Below, piece by piece: positions 1-11,303 of a stretch of DNA of 64,000 nucleotides; the stretch's first letter is position 1; every line of letters starts with the position of its first letter. The translations under genes and the position numbers were made by a program. The stretch is taken from assembly GCA_045837725.1 (NCBI GenBank), contig JBEWZL010000124.1, positions 310,001 to 374,000 of the forward strand. Reading direction: 5' to 3'. Origin of the DNA: Vermamoeba vermiformis (taxonomy: Eukaryota; Tubulinea; Echinamoebida). Under the pieces are notes generated by a model. The model did no database searches, was not told the DNA's origin, and saw only the letters and a program-made list of their open reading frames with translations.

Positions 1-1412
1 TAATGGCTCGCGTTGAGTTGTGCGTAGCAGTCAAGAATAGGAATGACCCCTGAATTAACCACTGTGGCTGGTACAACGATCGGTGCGATTGGAGCAATAG
101 GCGTGGGACCTACGAGTGAAAAGTTTAAGGAATACGTCAGTCACCCTTTGCCAATCAGACTCACTAGCAATGTGAATGACGTAAACAGTGTTGAGCCAAA
201 TAACGTTGTTCGAGAAGCCAGTCTCAAAGACACCAAGTGCGAATCGGTAATAGCCAGGCACAGCACTCGTTAAATTGACTATCGCCAAGAATGTCTGACT
301 ACGGGAAGCTAAGTGTCACGTTTGTGAATTCGCTGACAGCAATGGCATTTGTCTTGTCGTAGAGAGGATAGACCAAGAACTGTAGTTCCCCCGATGTCAA
401 TCCAATGCCATTGCCAGCAAGCTCGAGGCTTAGGTACGTGTTTCCATCAGATTCTAGCAGACCAAAAGACACGCTTGGGTTGCTAACTATGATGCGGGCA
501 GGAGGTGCCAGAGGTGCGGTCAGCATATCAATAGTAACTCCGGCTCCAGGACCAGGTAACACGACACCATTGGAACCCCACGAATAAGCGCGAATGTAAT
601 CGATTTCCATCGTCACTGGGAACGGGGTCGTGCGAGTCTGGTGGACCGGCCCAGTCACCTCCAACAGCCAAGTTGGCCGAGATGTACATAGGCGTGTTGA
701 CGAATGCAAGTGGCATTAGCGTCGAATACCAATAAGTCATCAATGTACCAGTAGATCCGATCGGGAGTCCATTGGATGCCGTACTTGTGAAAATTTCCAT
801 CGGCCAAGCTTGCATTTTGAACGGTGCCAGTAGTCGGACCAGTATTATTGCAGTATCGTGCAAAATGAGCAGTATAAGGCGCGTCCAATGTGAATTGAAT
901 GTCCATGCCGTTAGTTCCTGAATTGCAAAGTTAGCTGCATCCGTTAAAATTAATTGACAGGTCGATAATTAAATCATTTCTGTGTGACAATTTAACATTA
1001 CTATTAGAGTAATAATGTTACCTATGAGGGTATCTTGCGGGAGAAGACTAAATGCAGCACGAAGACCTCTTGCTGTTGGCCATCTGGCTCGAAACTCGTA
1101 ATATCCAAATGTTTGAGTCCAACGGTCCTTCGTCGTAATTACTCCCGAAGTATATATTTGAGAACCCGCTTGGGTTTTACTGGCTATGATTCGTAAAGAA
1201 GTTGAAGTGAAATTGAACGCATCCGGCGAGTAAGTTTGAAGTTCGTTGTTACCAACTGGATCCGGCGACCAATGAAAGACTGGAATCCACGACGAGCCTA
1301 GCTGAGTTTGCCCATTAAACTCTTCTGAGAATGTTTGTGTCCATCCCGCAGCGGCAAATTGAATAGAGACTACGGAGATAAATAAAATAAATAAGCTAGC
1401 TCTTGCCGTCAT
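1..1412 (-). CDS. GH16 beta-glucanase-like secreted protein, 3' part outside window, three apparent +1 frame jumps
   Basis: Starts at 1412 with a clear signal peptide (about 22 residues ending AAAG) followed by the GH16 fold: WTQTFSEEFNG, NNELQTY, SGVITTKD, YYEFRARWP, then after an intron (about 917-1018) WYIDDLLVFD, NTPMYISANLAVGGDW and a TTPFPVTMEIDYIRAY strand. GH16 enzymes cut beta-1,3/1,4-glucans. Here the usual ExDxxE catalytic motif is replaced by a segment reading NGMDIQF, so only the central Asp remains; I infer a possibly inactive glucan-binding relative. The frame moves +1 near 701-724, 631-645 and 292-315 without intron signals. After a likely intron (about 121-171) the last frame is open to the window edge with a VPATVVNSG-type segment, so a second beta-domain is likely. 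Either a decaying gene, base insertions in the assembly, or real frameshifting; splice sites look intact. Confidence 0.75.
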
Positions 1413-2230
1413 CCTTTGCTCCTTAATTTAAGTTAAAACAATTGTGTCGACGAGCAAATTATTTGATTGAGACTCTTTTGTCACATAGAACTCATTTTTT
1501 GTCCAGAATGATCGGTTGACACGCGTCAAATGAGAATTTTCGATAATTAAATTAAATGCTCGAACTCATAACCGTTTACTATTACGATCTTACCTTTTGT
1601 GTGGTGGAACGGAATTGCATCTGGCCGAAACTTCGGAGCAGATTAACTTTGACTATCTGCCAAGTTGCGTGGCTGTCTTCGATCTTCTGCAACTACAACA
1701 TGCACTTGTTCGATCGAAATTAGTCAGATCCGCCCAAAAGTATGGCTTCCTTGTGTAACAGGACAAAAGTATTTTTTCTGCAGTTTCCGTTTGGCTTCTT
1801 TTGTTGAATTTATAAACCAACCAGCGCAATACAAGTAGAAGATGAATACGTTGAGGTCATTTCTACAACGGTCTGTTACCCGTAGATGTTTGACAATCAG
1901 AAGATGCGCACCTGGTTCAAAAAGTATTTTTAGCGGTCACAGAGCTCAATTAAAAAATACGAAAAAATGTTATCCGTCATTTGTTAATATTACAGAGCCG
2001 ATTTCAATGCAAAGTAAGCGCAAACCAATTATTATTAGTGAAATCATTTTCATCGCGTGTCTGATCCAAGCTCTATCGGCATTCTAACACTTTATAAGAG
2101 CGATTTATACGTACCTCGATTGATGAGAAGAGCAATTCAACAACTAACAAAGAGGAAAATGACGATAATACCGGTAATTAGATCGGATCTCTGTCTCAAA
2201 GCATATTAATTCTAATAATTGCGATCAGAA
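1413..2230. other. Intergenic region between divergent genes
   Basis: About 800 bases between the GH16 start (reading left) and the TPR start (reading right). It should hold both promoters. An intron-like stretch (about 2176-2228, GT to AG) just before the TPR start codon is out of frame with it, so it may be a 5' UTR intron. An open stretch at 1842-2087 on the plus strand resembles no family I know. Confidence 0.5.
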
Positions 2231-3560
2231 ATGCTTACCTCTTTAGGAAATGAATTAATGGCCCAGATGCGTTATCAAGAAGCCATTGAAGTGTTTGAAC
2301 GACTCTTTGCACAACATAAAAAATTGGCTCCAGAAGCTCTGCTCGAAGTTTTTAAGACCCTCACTACATTATACAGTAATTTGCGCTAGAATATATTTAT
2401 TGATGTATATTTAACGCTATTCTTATTATAGCTCGCGTTGGCCGCGGTGAAGAAGATTCTTTAACGTTGGTGTCAAAACTGATCGAGATTCGCGAAGGCT
2501 ACTCAGCGAGTGAACTGCTGGATAGAGCACGTGAATACGCCTCAGAAAAGCAATATGATAAAGAGTACCTATACCTTTGCAAAATGGCTTCTGCGTTTGC
2601 AGAGCACGTGAAAGATCCTCTGTTCGAAATTTTCCAAGCGAACCTTGAGTAAGTCTCGATCGATTACCTTATCTTTGTGTTAATTTATAGACTAATTTGG
2701 CAAAAAAGAGATAAGCATGAGGAAGTTATCAAACTGGTAGAAAAATTATCTGAAGATGAAATTGTACCGCAAATTTGGGATTTCTTGGCACAAGCTCAGC
2801 TCAATCTTGTAAGTGATACGGCTCTATATTATCACCTTTAATATTATACTCGATAAAATTACTCCTTGTGCCGTTCAATCGGATCCGACGTCCACATAAA
2901 TTTCATCCAAACAATAAGCTTTATCGCTCTTAACTATTTCATATTTTAGGGCAAGCCCGAAGAAGCATTAAAGTCCGTAGAAAAGGCGCTCGAGAATTCA
3001 CAAGATGAGAGTTACGTTGAACTGCGAAGGCCGTTCGTGAATACAAAAATTCAAGCGTTACTTCGATTAGGCAAGCCCGAAGAAGCTATGAACGTTAATG
3101 AAGACCAAGATCCTAACTACTTCATCACTCATCGATCGTTAGGACAAATTGCTTATGCCTTAGGTACCACCAAACTTTTTCAAGATCCAATCTGACTTTG
3201 TCCTCGATAGGCGAATTCGATGATGCGCTTACTTGCTTTAACGAGGCTATTGAATTGCATGAAACAGTACCTGTTGACGTCAATAGATACAAGTCATATT
3301 TACTTAAAGCAACCGCACTGGATGCAAAAGGAGATCTGCAAGAAGCAATCAACACTTACGAGTATGTATTGTGGATCAAACCTGATGAGCAAATATCAAT
3401 GGAACGATTGGCTGCGTTGTATTTAGACATCGATCGCATTGACAAAGCCAAAGGACTGCTCGAGAAGTTAATCGAGCTGCGACCAACTGATCAAAAACTA
3501 CTCAGCAAAATGGAATACGTCAAAGCGCGAGAGAATCGATCGAATAAACTACAAGAATAA
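2231..3560 (+). CDS. Tetratricopeptide-repeat (TPR) protein
   Basis: Five exons: 2231-2375, 2432-2648, 2691-2808, 2950-3163 and 3211-3560, all joining in frame. The protein, about 350 residues, is almost entirely helical repeats with the TPR pattern, for example MRYQEAIEVFERL near the start, GKPEEALKSVEKAL in the middle, GEFDDALTCFNEAIEL and GDLQEAINTYEYVLWIKP, then IDKAKGLLEKLIELRP. TPR arrays are protein-binding scaffolds; no catalytic domain, signal peptide or membrane segment is visible, so the partner and pathway are unknown. The start was chosen at the first ATG in frame after an intron-like stretch. Its stop is 37 bases from the stop of the convergent DUSP12 gene. Confidence 0.85.
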
Positions 3561-3597
3561 AAACCGATGTAAATACTTGCGGCGATGATCAAAAGTT

Positions 3598-5052
3598 TTA
3601 CTTGGCTTGCAGTGTGACTTGACTCATTGCAGCAGTCGTATTATTCACAGTATTATCGGCATTAGCACCAGTTGTTGATGGTTCTGTTGTAGGCGGCAGT
3701 GACACGGCAGCAATAGATGTGAGGGGCTGATTGATGACTTTCTCATCGACACGTGACTTCAGCACTTGGAAGGCTGGCACAACCCAAGCACTGATTTAAA
3801 TGCATATTTAGTATAGTCAGATAGACGAGATATACTATATTATGCAGGATGTACTTACCCACAACTACATTGGAACCCGTCCCATCGATAAGAACCCACT
3901 CGACTCGCGCACTTCGGACACTGGATCTTGCCGTCCAATGAACTCAAATCGCCCATCCACTCCTTCTCTTCAATAAAGTGCGCTGTGCATGCGACTGGCT
4001 CACTCGTGTGCTTACTACAAACGAAGTTAGTCTCGTGTACTCGCTGTTGACACGTGTCACTTACGCTCGTTTGTTCCAGTCAAAAGACTGCTGGCCCTCA
4101 CCAGGCACGTGATCGACCATCTCGGTGTCATCGAACAGTCGTGTTCGGCACACACGGCACGTGTAGTATTTAGTCGGTTCAATCGTCTTTTCAATTTTTT
4201 CTTCATCAGCCAGTGCCGTTGTTTCCGGGGTATTGTTATTAGCCATAGTATTATTGGCGTCGCTATTAGTGGTATTTACAGAAGGTGTTTCAGCGGATGT
4301 GGTTTCAGGATTAGTTTCATTTGGTTTGGCCTCATTATCAGTGGTGGGTGGTGCCGGTGTAGGATTTTGTTTCTTCCACCGCTCGCTTAATTTTTTGTGA
4401 TATTGATTGAGTTGTTTGATGAATCCAGGGTTTGGACAGGCAGGAGGACATTTAGACTTGACAAATTCAAGTGCTTCGTCGACTGTGCATCTCTTTTTAC
4501 GCATGACGTATGCTGTAGCGATGGTAGGTGCGCGTGATACTCCGGCATTGCTAAACCAAAGATCAGATCGCGATCCGTCAAAAAATATTTTCAATGCGTG
4601 ACAATATAAAATTGGATCATTAACAGCATCTAAAGTCTTTGTAATATTTAAAATATTTTTGTAGGTATCAAACGGTCGGTGGAATTTTTCTGCCGTTTTT
4701 CCTTTATTTTCAATCATGCAGATCCCACGAATTTCTCAAAACAGCAGATATAACTACGAAAATATGCATATTATACTTACCAGTGAATTAAAACGCCACC
4801 AATTTCTCTTCCTTCTTCGATAAACGGTGCGCATTTATCAAAATATTTCATAATATTACTATCTTCCGTGTCCAATACGTCCTCGAGGATTGAATACTCA
4901 AAGTTGAATGGGAATGACTCGTCGAAATCACCAACAGCAATAATATGCGTAATGTCGAGCTTGATCAGCATCGGCTCGTTCTTCGAGTGCTTCAGATTTC
5001 CAACGAAGACTTTCGGCCAGACTTCGCAAGGTTGATCTCCGTGTTCTGCCAT
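3598..5052 (-). CDS. DUSP12: Dual-specificity phosphatase DUSP12/Yvh1
   Basis: Four exons: 5052-4781, 4550-4065, 4014-3859 and 3790-3598; 368 residues. The N-terminal phosphatase domain ends in the active site HCNAGVSRAP (the HCx5R signature), with the likely general-acid Asp upstream in EDVLDTED. A Thr/Asn/Glu-rich linker follows. The C-terminal zinc-binding domain is diagnostic for DUSP12/Yvh1: CRVCRTRLF, H, DWNK, ACTAHFIEEKEWM, CPKCASRVGSY and CSCGAWVVPAFQ. In yeast and animals Yvh1/DUSP12 helps release Mrt4 during 60S ribosome maturation, partly independent of phosphatase activity. The first intron splits the catalytic Cys codon. Divergent from the membrane-protein gene at 5183 and convergent with the TPR gene. 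Confidence 0.95.
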
Positions 5053-5182
5053 GGTGTTCTAGGTTACGAATACTTCATAAACTGACAATTGGTGCTATTT
5101 GGGGTCGATCACGTGATCGCGCGGTGGTAATTTTTCCTGCAGGTCAATTTTTTCCAAGTCCATCCAAAACATACAAACACAA
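5053..5182. promoter_or_regulatory. Short divergent promoter with a CACGTG palindrome
   Basis: Only 130 bases separate the starts of DUSP12 (left) and the secreted membrane protein (right), so both promoters must lie here. It contains CACGTG at 5110-5115 flanked by GATC on both sides, a palindromic E-box-like site that recurs upstream of several genes in this window. Confidence 0.45.
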
Positions 5183-6309
5183 ATGAAGAGTATTATTTGT
5201 TTGTTAGTCCTCGCTCTTTGCGCTATTGCCTTAGCCGATTCTATTCAAGGCAAATGGGTGCTCCAGACCCAAACCCAATTCAAGCACAGCGGACCTGATT
5301 CATATCAATTCTGCGTGCCCGTTGGTGCTCGCGTTAAAACTGATAAGACCTTCATCAGCATGCAAGTCGTATTCGAGGAAGTCTTCCGTTATATGACTGT
5401 CGACTTTGACTTCAATGGCAAGGGCGAAGATCACATCGAAAATGTCGAAACCAACATTGTTACCTTTATGTTGAATGATTATCAAGGCAATGCTTTCAGC
5501 AACTGGAATAACATTGCTATTGCCAACGGCACTCTTACTGGCACTATCAAATCCGACAAAAAGCCCTTGAAGATTATTTTCTCTGTTGCAGTTAACAAGC
5601 CCACCGAATTGGAGCATGTTCCCAGAGGTAATTGGCATAATTATTTATAGACATTATTGGATATTTTGACGATAATTATAACGATAAACAAAGCAATCAA
5701 AATTCAATTTCGGATTTTGACCTCCGAATATTTCTGATCGAAATTTTTGTGATATTAGCCGTCGAGAAGTGCGAGCGATTCTATGTTGCTCAAGAGACCA
5801 CTACCACTACCGTTGAAACTGCCGGCGCTGTTGCTCGCTTCCACACCGGCATTGTTTTCTTCATCTTCTCCGCTTTTGGATCTTTCTTCTTGACTCTTAG
5901 CTGCTGCCTCTGCTGCTTCTTGATCGTTAGACGACGTGCCTGCAAGAAGGCTTGCGCCAACCAATCCAAGTTCTCCGATGAAGAGATGCAAGGCATGTAC
6001 CCAGGAGAAGTAAGCCAAATCCAACAAGAACAAGAGAAGATGCGCAAGGAAGAACCTGCTCCTGTGCAACAAGTGCCTCAACCTATCTTCTATATTGCTC
6101 CTCAAGTTCAAGACGGTCAACAGCCTTACTTCATGCCTCCTTCGCAGTTCTACCCCATGATGCAACCCCAATATGTCCAATTCGTTCCCGTAAGTATTTT
6201 TATTTAGCTTTTAATTATTTACGCTACAATGTCAGTGCAAAAATGATATTATTGTGGTTATAGAACTGTAACTAATTGATTTGTTCCGTGGCAGGCTCCT
6301 CAACAGTAA
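5183..6309 (+). CDS. Type I membrane glycoprotein-like protein, unknown family
   Basis: Exons 5183-5627, 5759-6189 and 6295-6309. Visible parts in order: cleavable signal peptide (residues 1-18, ending ALA), an ectodomain of about 170 residues with NGT-type glycosylation sites and beta-rich sequence, a Thr-rich stalk (ETTTTTVET), one transmembrane helix (about 175-200, GIVFFIFSAFGSFFLTL), a cysteine-rich juxtamembrane stretch (SCCLCCFLIVRRRACKKAC) likely to be palmitoylated, and a Pro/Gln/Tyr-rich tail with the calls YIAPQ, YFMPPSQFYP and FVPAPQQ. The small last exon adds only the last residues. I do not recognise the ectodomain. Cell-surface or endolysosomal location is inferred from topology only. 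Confidence 0.8.
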
Positions 6310-6610
6310 GTTCATTACTGCTGACTCTGCGAATGGATTATGAGACTTAGTTATGTAGATAGTGCGCGAGACTATATGCGCATCATATTAGGTAAATAAA
6401 AAGACGTTTTGTCGAAGTTATTTGTGACGTCGCGTATGTGCTCCGAAGTGGTCGTTACAGCGACTACCACGAATGATTATTGATACACTAACTATAATTT
6501 TCAATGCGTCTTGTGTTACTTTATCGATATACAGGCCATGACGGCTGATAATAGTTACACAAGGTGATATTTACAAGTACAGATGTGGGCTTACATAGCG
6601 ATCTTGCAAC

Positions 6611-7600
6611 TTATTTCTTATTCTTTTGTTCCCATTCTGGATACTCTTTGCATGCTTGTTGCAGCTTTTTAATATAGCTAGGCACGGCTTTAGATAAAAC
6701 CCAGTTCTGCAACCACGAAGGAATCGAATCCATTTTAGGATCATCGAAGTAGTCAAAGAACAGCTAATATTAAGCATTAGTACTCAAAATACACTTAGTT
6801 TTAAGTTGTTTAATACATACTTCCATGTCGTTATCGCCCTTAGCTCTGAGTACTAAGACGGAGTTGTAGTGATCCACACGTACGAGCTTAGACTTCGTAT
6901 GCTTAAATCGCTCGTCTTCAATCGAGCGTCCTGCTAAAATCCATATACCTTTCTCTTCAATGACCTACAAAACAGAAGTTTGAGACTGGATCCCAGGCGT
7001 GCAACAAGAAAATTCGGATGTGCTTCGTGTAATTGACGAATTTCGGTGTTAATCCGTGCTTATACTTCACGAACTTACGGCAGGGAATTGCTTGAAGACA
7101 TATTCGCGGTTTGAAAAGGGAAAAGGGAACTTTACTACCCAGTAGATCACATCTCCGTCGTGCTTGACCAATTCTATCCGAAATAATATTAAATCATGGT
7201 GTTGATTGATTTTATGACGATATTTCCTCGTACCTGCAACGTGCTCGTCCCATTTTTTTCGATAGTCGAGATCCTGGTTGAATTTGAAGAATACCTTTGG
7301 GTCAATTCCGTTCATGACACCATGAGCACGATATTCATATAATCCACTCCCCTATTTTATGGAATTACATTTGATCAGAAGATTTCAACAACAATTTTAT
7401 TGAAAATAATTGAAAAACAATTAACGTCAAAAAAATGATTCAATTAGCTGTAGTATTGTTATGTAATATCAATGTACCTCTTTTTTCTTTCGCCAAATTT
7501 TGAAGCCATCTTTGTCGCTGACTTGGTCCCATCCCTCAAGATCCATCTTGTCAAAGATGCTTGCATAATAATCCTGTAATTTATTGTCGAAATCTGCCAT
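6611..7600 (-). CDS. START-domain lipid-transfer protein (PCTP/STARD10-like)
   Basis: Five exons: 7600-7478, 7351-7234, 7173-7079, 6964-6821 and 6763-6611; 210 residues, the size of a stand-alone START domain. Family features visible: WDQVSDKDGFKIWRKK at the N-terminus, YRAHGVMNGIDPKVFF, LDYRKKWDEHV, VIYWVVKFPFPFSNREYVF, and the C-terminal helix PSWLQNWVLSKAVPSYIKKL. Such proteins carry phosphatidylcholine or related lipids between membranes in the cytosol. No targeting signal is visible. The start was set at the ATG giving MADFDNK; there is no upstream in-frame ATG. Confidence 0.92.
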
Positions 7601-7755
7601 CGTGCTATGATTTTTGCTTGGAAACGTGTTCGCTCGGGACAATTGTAGTTGAATTAATGAAAAATTGCGCTGGAACAATGTCACTCGAGCAAGACTGACG
7701 GGTACATAATTAAATTTACTCCTATTGAACGATGTTTATTTAGTCTATTGTCTTA

Positions 7756-8990
7756 TCATGACTTTTCTTCGCTAGCTAAGGTTTCATTCGGGATCCAGTT
7801 ATTAACACCAACAACATTCTTATTTGCGTCGGGGTTATACCGGTCATTAACGATCGGTTCTATAGGCAGTAGCTCTTTTGAATTCGGCAAGCTATTATTT
7901 ACAATATCTCCGGCGATTGTTTGCGCGTAATTTAGTTTGTTCTTGGTGACATCGTGGTTGACAAATATCGGGCTATTTTTAGCAGATTAATATACCTCTA
8001 AATCAATATAGTATATCGATCTCACTTACTTATTTACAAAGTTCTCGTTATACGTTGTTTTCTCGGGTTTCAACACTGCTACGTGTCGCGTCAGATTCGT
8101 CCAGGTCGTGAAACGTTTGTGGCCTACTGCGTGCATATTCTTACAATATACCTTAAGTAATGTTAGTATACCTACATTGATTAAAAATGAGGGCAATATT
8201 ACCCTATCTCCTTTCATTATAAGGCCGTCCCAGCCTCCTCGCAAAAGTTCTGGATCAATCCACAACTGTCCGTTCTTCCGTTCAAAATCTTGGTCTCGGG
8301 CCAATAAAGCAAAGCACTTCTTACACCGGAGGCCGAAATGATATGGTTTTTGCTGGTATAGTAACGATTATAATTCGTGAAACGGATCGACAGAAATTTC
8401 AAAAAGTCAATATGCATCATCAGGTTAATATTTACCTTTTTGCTCGCAGTTCCATCTTCTCCTCCAAGCCATGGTCCGTAAGTTCTTTTTTTCGGATTTT
8501 TTGGCTGATCCGCAGCTTCGGATGTTGATTTTTCTTCTCCTGAGTGGTCATCGATTTTGTTATTTGCATTAATAATATTATTAGCATCATTTCCCTCGGT
8601 ATTTGTAACTATGGTAGGAACTTTTGACTGTGATTTATCGTCATCAAGCCCAAAGTCTGATATCAAAGGCTCGGATTTTAACTGTCTCAATACGGAAGAT
8701 GTTCCCCGTAATATTCCTCTATTTACATTATTATCTACATTTTTTTTCTGCTCGTTTTGATCGTTTTCTTGTAAAAGTAAGTTTGGATCCGTACTACTTG
8801 AACTCAACGATCCACTCTGTCTGTTTTCTTTCCTCTTCTTCTGTTTATAATTTTTCTTCCTTAATTTTCTTTTCTCCACACTCGTCAATTCATTCACAAC
8901 GGGTTCTTGTATGGTCTCCATGTTGCGATAAAAATTAGAACTGAAAAGAACCGGCTGCCCGAATTTTCCTTTTAAGGAAAGATTTTGCAT
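7756..8990 (-). CDS. Unknown basic protein with a CxxC-containing C-terminal domain
   Basis: Four exons: 8990-8436, 8352-8203, 8151-8030 and 7972-7756; 347 residues from the first ATG (an internal ATG at 8921 is an alternative start). The N-terminal half is charged and low in complexity: KRKLRKKNYKQKKRKENR, a Ser run, then Asn/Asp-rich stretches. The C-terminal half looks folded: YGPWLGGEDG, GLRCKKCFALLARDQDF, IDPELLRGGWDGLIMKGDR, YCKNMHAVGHKRFTTW. The CxxC and the later C/H residues (CKNMHAVGH) could bind one zinc. I do not recognise the family; an RNA-binding or nucleolar role would be a guess from the basic N-terminus. Intron 2 carries a clean TACTAAC branch site. Ends about 155 bases before the START gene on the same strand. 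Confidence 0.75.
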
Positions 8991-9063
8991 TGTACCAAAG
9001 AGAGGTAAGGACAAAATACGCGTGTATTAATCGTAATTTATATTTTGGTAGTATTTACAATGA

Positions 9064-9877
9064 TTATTTCGAGTGTTGCAGCTCCCGCAACAATTCTTTT
9101 TGTCTCCAAGCTTCCCACAGCAGCATTCCAACGCTCGTTGCTAAATTAAAAGAAGGTGTATCGAATGTGCGATGAGGGTTCTGTAATAATACGAGTTAGT
9201 TGATTTGCAAGATTGAAAAATGGATCGGATTCGAAGACGGTTGAGAGTTTCGTAGTTCAAATAGTACTTACGAGCATAGGAATATTTACAACTTTTTCAT
9301 TTTTTAGTTTTTCTTCGCCTAATAGTGAATAAACACCTTTAGACTCGCTACCAAAGATTAAAGTTACATCCTGTTCGAGAGACTTGGCGAATGTAGTGTG
9401 CATTAAGCTTTGTTGTCCAAATTTGGAAATAAAATAGCGATTAGGCATTTGAGGCAATGCTTCTTTTTCAAATTCCTCCCAATCTATTCACACCGCGTCA
9501 ACAAAATATGGATGCAACAACTCGCGTGCTTAGTAAGCTTACCCTTATATTGACGCAAGTCCACGTGCTGCCAATAATCAAGACCGGCACGCTTAACCTT
9601 TGATTCATCAAGGCTGAAGCCTAGAGGGCCTACCAGGTGCTGCAAAATTCGTTCGTTTAATTGGTGCATTTTATTAAATTATTTAATTGCTAAATTTGTC
9701 GCCCTAAGGTACATTATTATTTCGGCATTTATTTGATATTGTTTAATTAATTTTTTGAATTTTTAAAAGGTGTCAACTGAGTTCACGTACCAATCTGGCT
9801 CCAAAGCTGAGACAAGTCCTTCCAATAGCGCCTGTGTTCCATGGAATTAGTGGCCTTAATAATACAACGTGCAGCAT
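9064..9877 (-). CDS. trmL: TrmL-type tRNA 2'-O-methyltransferase (SPOUT family)
   Basis: Four exons: 9877-9791, 9639-9543, 9483-9272 and 9180-9064; 170 residues, close to the bacterial TrmL length. SPOUT motifs are intact: [11 protein letters not shown] near the N-terminus, [35 protein letters not shown], then VNIPM and [17 protein letters not shown] forming the trefoil-knot SAM site. Bacterial TrmL methylates the 2'-O of nucleotide 34 in certain leucine tRNAs. The protein lacks an obvious transit peptide, so cytosolic versus organellar action is open. The start is the only in-frame ATG before the first motif. Divergent from the saposin-like gene with 132 bases between starts. Confidence 0.92.
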
Positions 9878-10009
9878 GGTCGTGTCTGCTCGGTTGTGTG
9901 CAAAATATTTTATAAAATTTAGTCGCTGCACAAAAACATCGCACGATCCAAGCTAGCCGACAAAATTTCCATAGAAGGAACAACACAATACATATATTGC
10001 GTATTAACA
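9878..10009. promoter_or_regulatory. Short divergent promoter of trmL-like and saposin-like genes
   Basis: The 132 bases between the two start codons must hold both promoters. I see AT-rich sequence but no recognisable TATA box or repeated motif. Confidence 0.35.
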
Positions 10010-11042
10010 ATGAATACTAGATCTAATTGCGTTGCGCTGCTTATTGGCCTTCTAATTGCATGCACAGTTGCGAGCAAACAAAACGCTGCTTTTTTCGGCC
10101 TCTGTAATATATGTGTACGTATTAATACGACATTAATTATATAATAGAATACTTTAATTTTCATACTACTTCGAGTTCTGATCTGTCCGCAATTACTTAC
10201 TTAGGTTCCTTTGCTCGAGTACGAAGGCGGAGCGCTTAAAGATTTATTTCAAAGTAAGAGTATAATATAACTTAATTATAGCTGATGGAACTTAACTCGT
10301 TTAAAATAAAGGCGGTGAAACCGGTGATAGCTGCGCTTCCCTCTGTTCACGCCTTCCTGAACAAGCAAACGCAAGTTGCAATGGAGTGTGTAGCTTTATC
10401 GGCTTACAACAATTTATTGGCCTTATCAGCTTGTAAGTACTCATAATAATCCCTGATCCGGATTAAAAAATACTGATAAATTTCAAAATAACAATTGCAT
10501 TTAGAGCTCAGTTCAAGCCTCTCAAGAGCTGCGTGACGATGCGCATGTGCAAATACAACGAAAATGCGGCGGCCAATTTTACTTCATGGGCTGTTAATCC
10601 TTACGCTGCTGATCGAGGCTCAAAATTTTCGGTACAATTCACTTATACTCTCCAAAACGAATGGCCGATAGGAGAATTGAAGTATCAAGTCATGGATCTA
10701 GACGATAATATTATAGATGGTAGGTTTGCCTGACTTGTAACGATAAGTATTAATACTAAACGGATCGCAGAGGACCATCTTGATTATCTCGTTGGAAAAA
10801 AGCCTGGTGATTTTAAGAAATCATTCTCATTCAAGCCAAAAGATAAGCAGTACAAGGCTAATACAGACTACAAGGTCGTTGTTGGTACGTGCAGTTTTTT
10901 GAACTGTAGATCGACTTTTCTAACTTATATTAATTGAGGTTTATGCAACACCGATTGTGGTATTTCACCTATTGCAGAAGCTACTATCCAATTTCATATT
11001 AACAACGCAAAATTGGCGTCATCCGTTATACAGATCAACTAA
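10010..11042 (+). CDS. Secreted saposin-like protein resembling dictyostelid counting-factor components
   Basis: Six exons: 10010-10114, 10205-10253, 10312-10432, 10505-10719, 10771-10884 and 10978-11042; 222 residues. A signal peptide (ending TVAS) precedes a cysteine-rich helical module: CNICVPLLEYEGGALKDLF, CASLCSRLPEQ, CNGVC and later SCVTMRMC, the spacing of saposin-B type domains. The C-terminal half is a beta-rich domain (SKFSVQFTYTLQN, ELKYQVMD, TIQFHINN) ending at the stop. Dictyostelium counting-factor proteins, which limit aggregate size, combine a saposin-like module with a beta-rich tail; I infer a relationship from architecture, not from a search. It could equally be a secreted lipid-binding protein. 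Confidence 0.8.
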
Positions 11043-11140
11043 ATTGCACTTACGGATTCAAATAGCAGTACCTTAGTATAATTTGAAACGGAATATGCGC
11101 ACCGTACATCGATTTACAAACGGTACTATTTGTGTACCGC

Positions 11141-11163
11141 CACGTGCTATGACGTATCACGTG
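11141..11163. promoter_or_regulatory. Two CACGTG palindromes upstream of the zinc transporter
   Basis: CACGTG at 11141-11146 and again at 11158-11163, separated by a TGACGT-like core, about 140 bases before the ZnT start. Paired E-box-like sites of this type are plausible transcription-factor sites; binding is inferred. Confidence 0.4.
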
Positions 11164-11303
11164 CTGAGCTTTTCTTACTTTTTTGGGTTTTTTTTTCATT
11201 CTCGCGAACTTCTCCACAGAGCAACGATATAATTGTATTTTATTTATTTATACGTAATTTATAGATTTAGACCCGGCATTTAGTTCGACCAAGATATAAA
11301 ATT

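Noticed and set aside
1842-2087. 81-codon plus-strand frame between GH16 and TPR genes
   Set aside because: No family resemblance and no splice or codon evidence; lies in a likely promoter.
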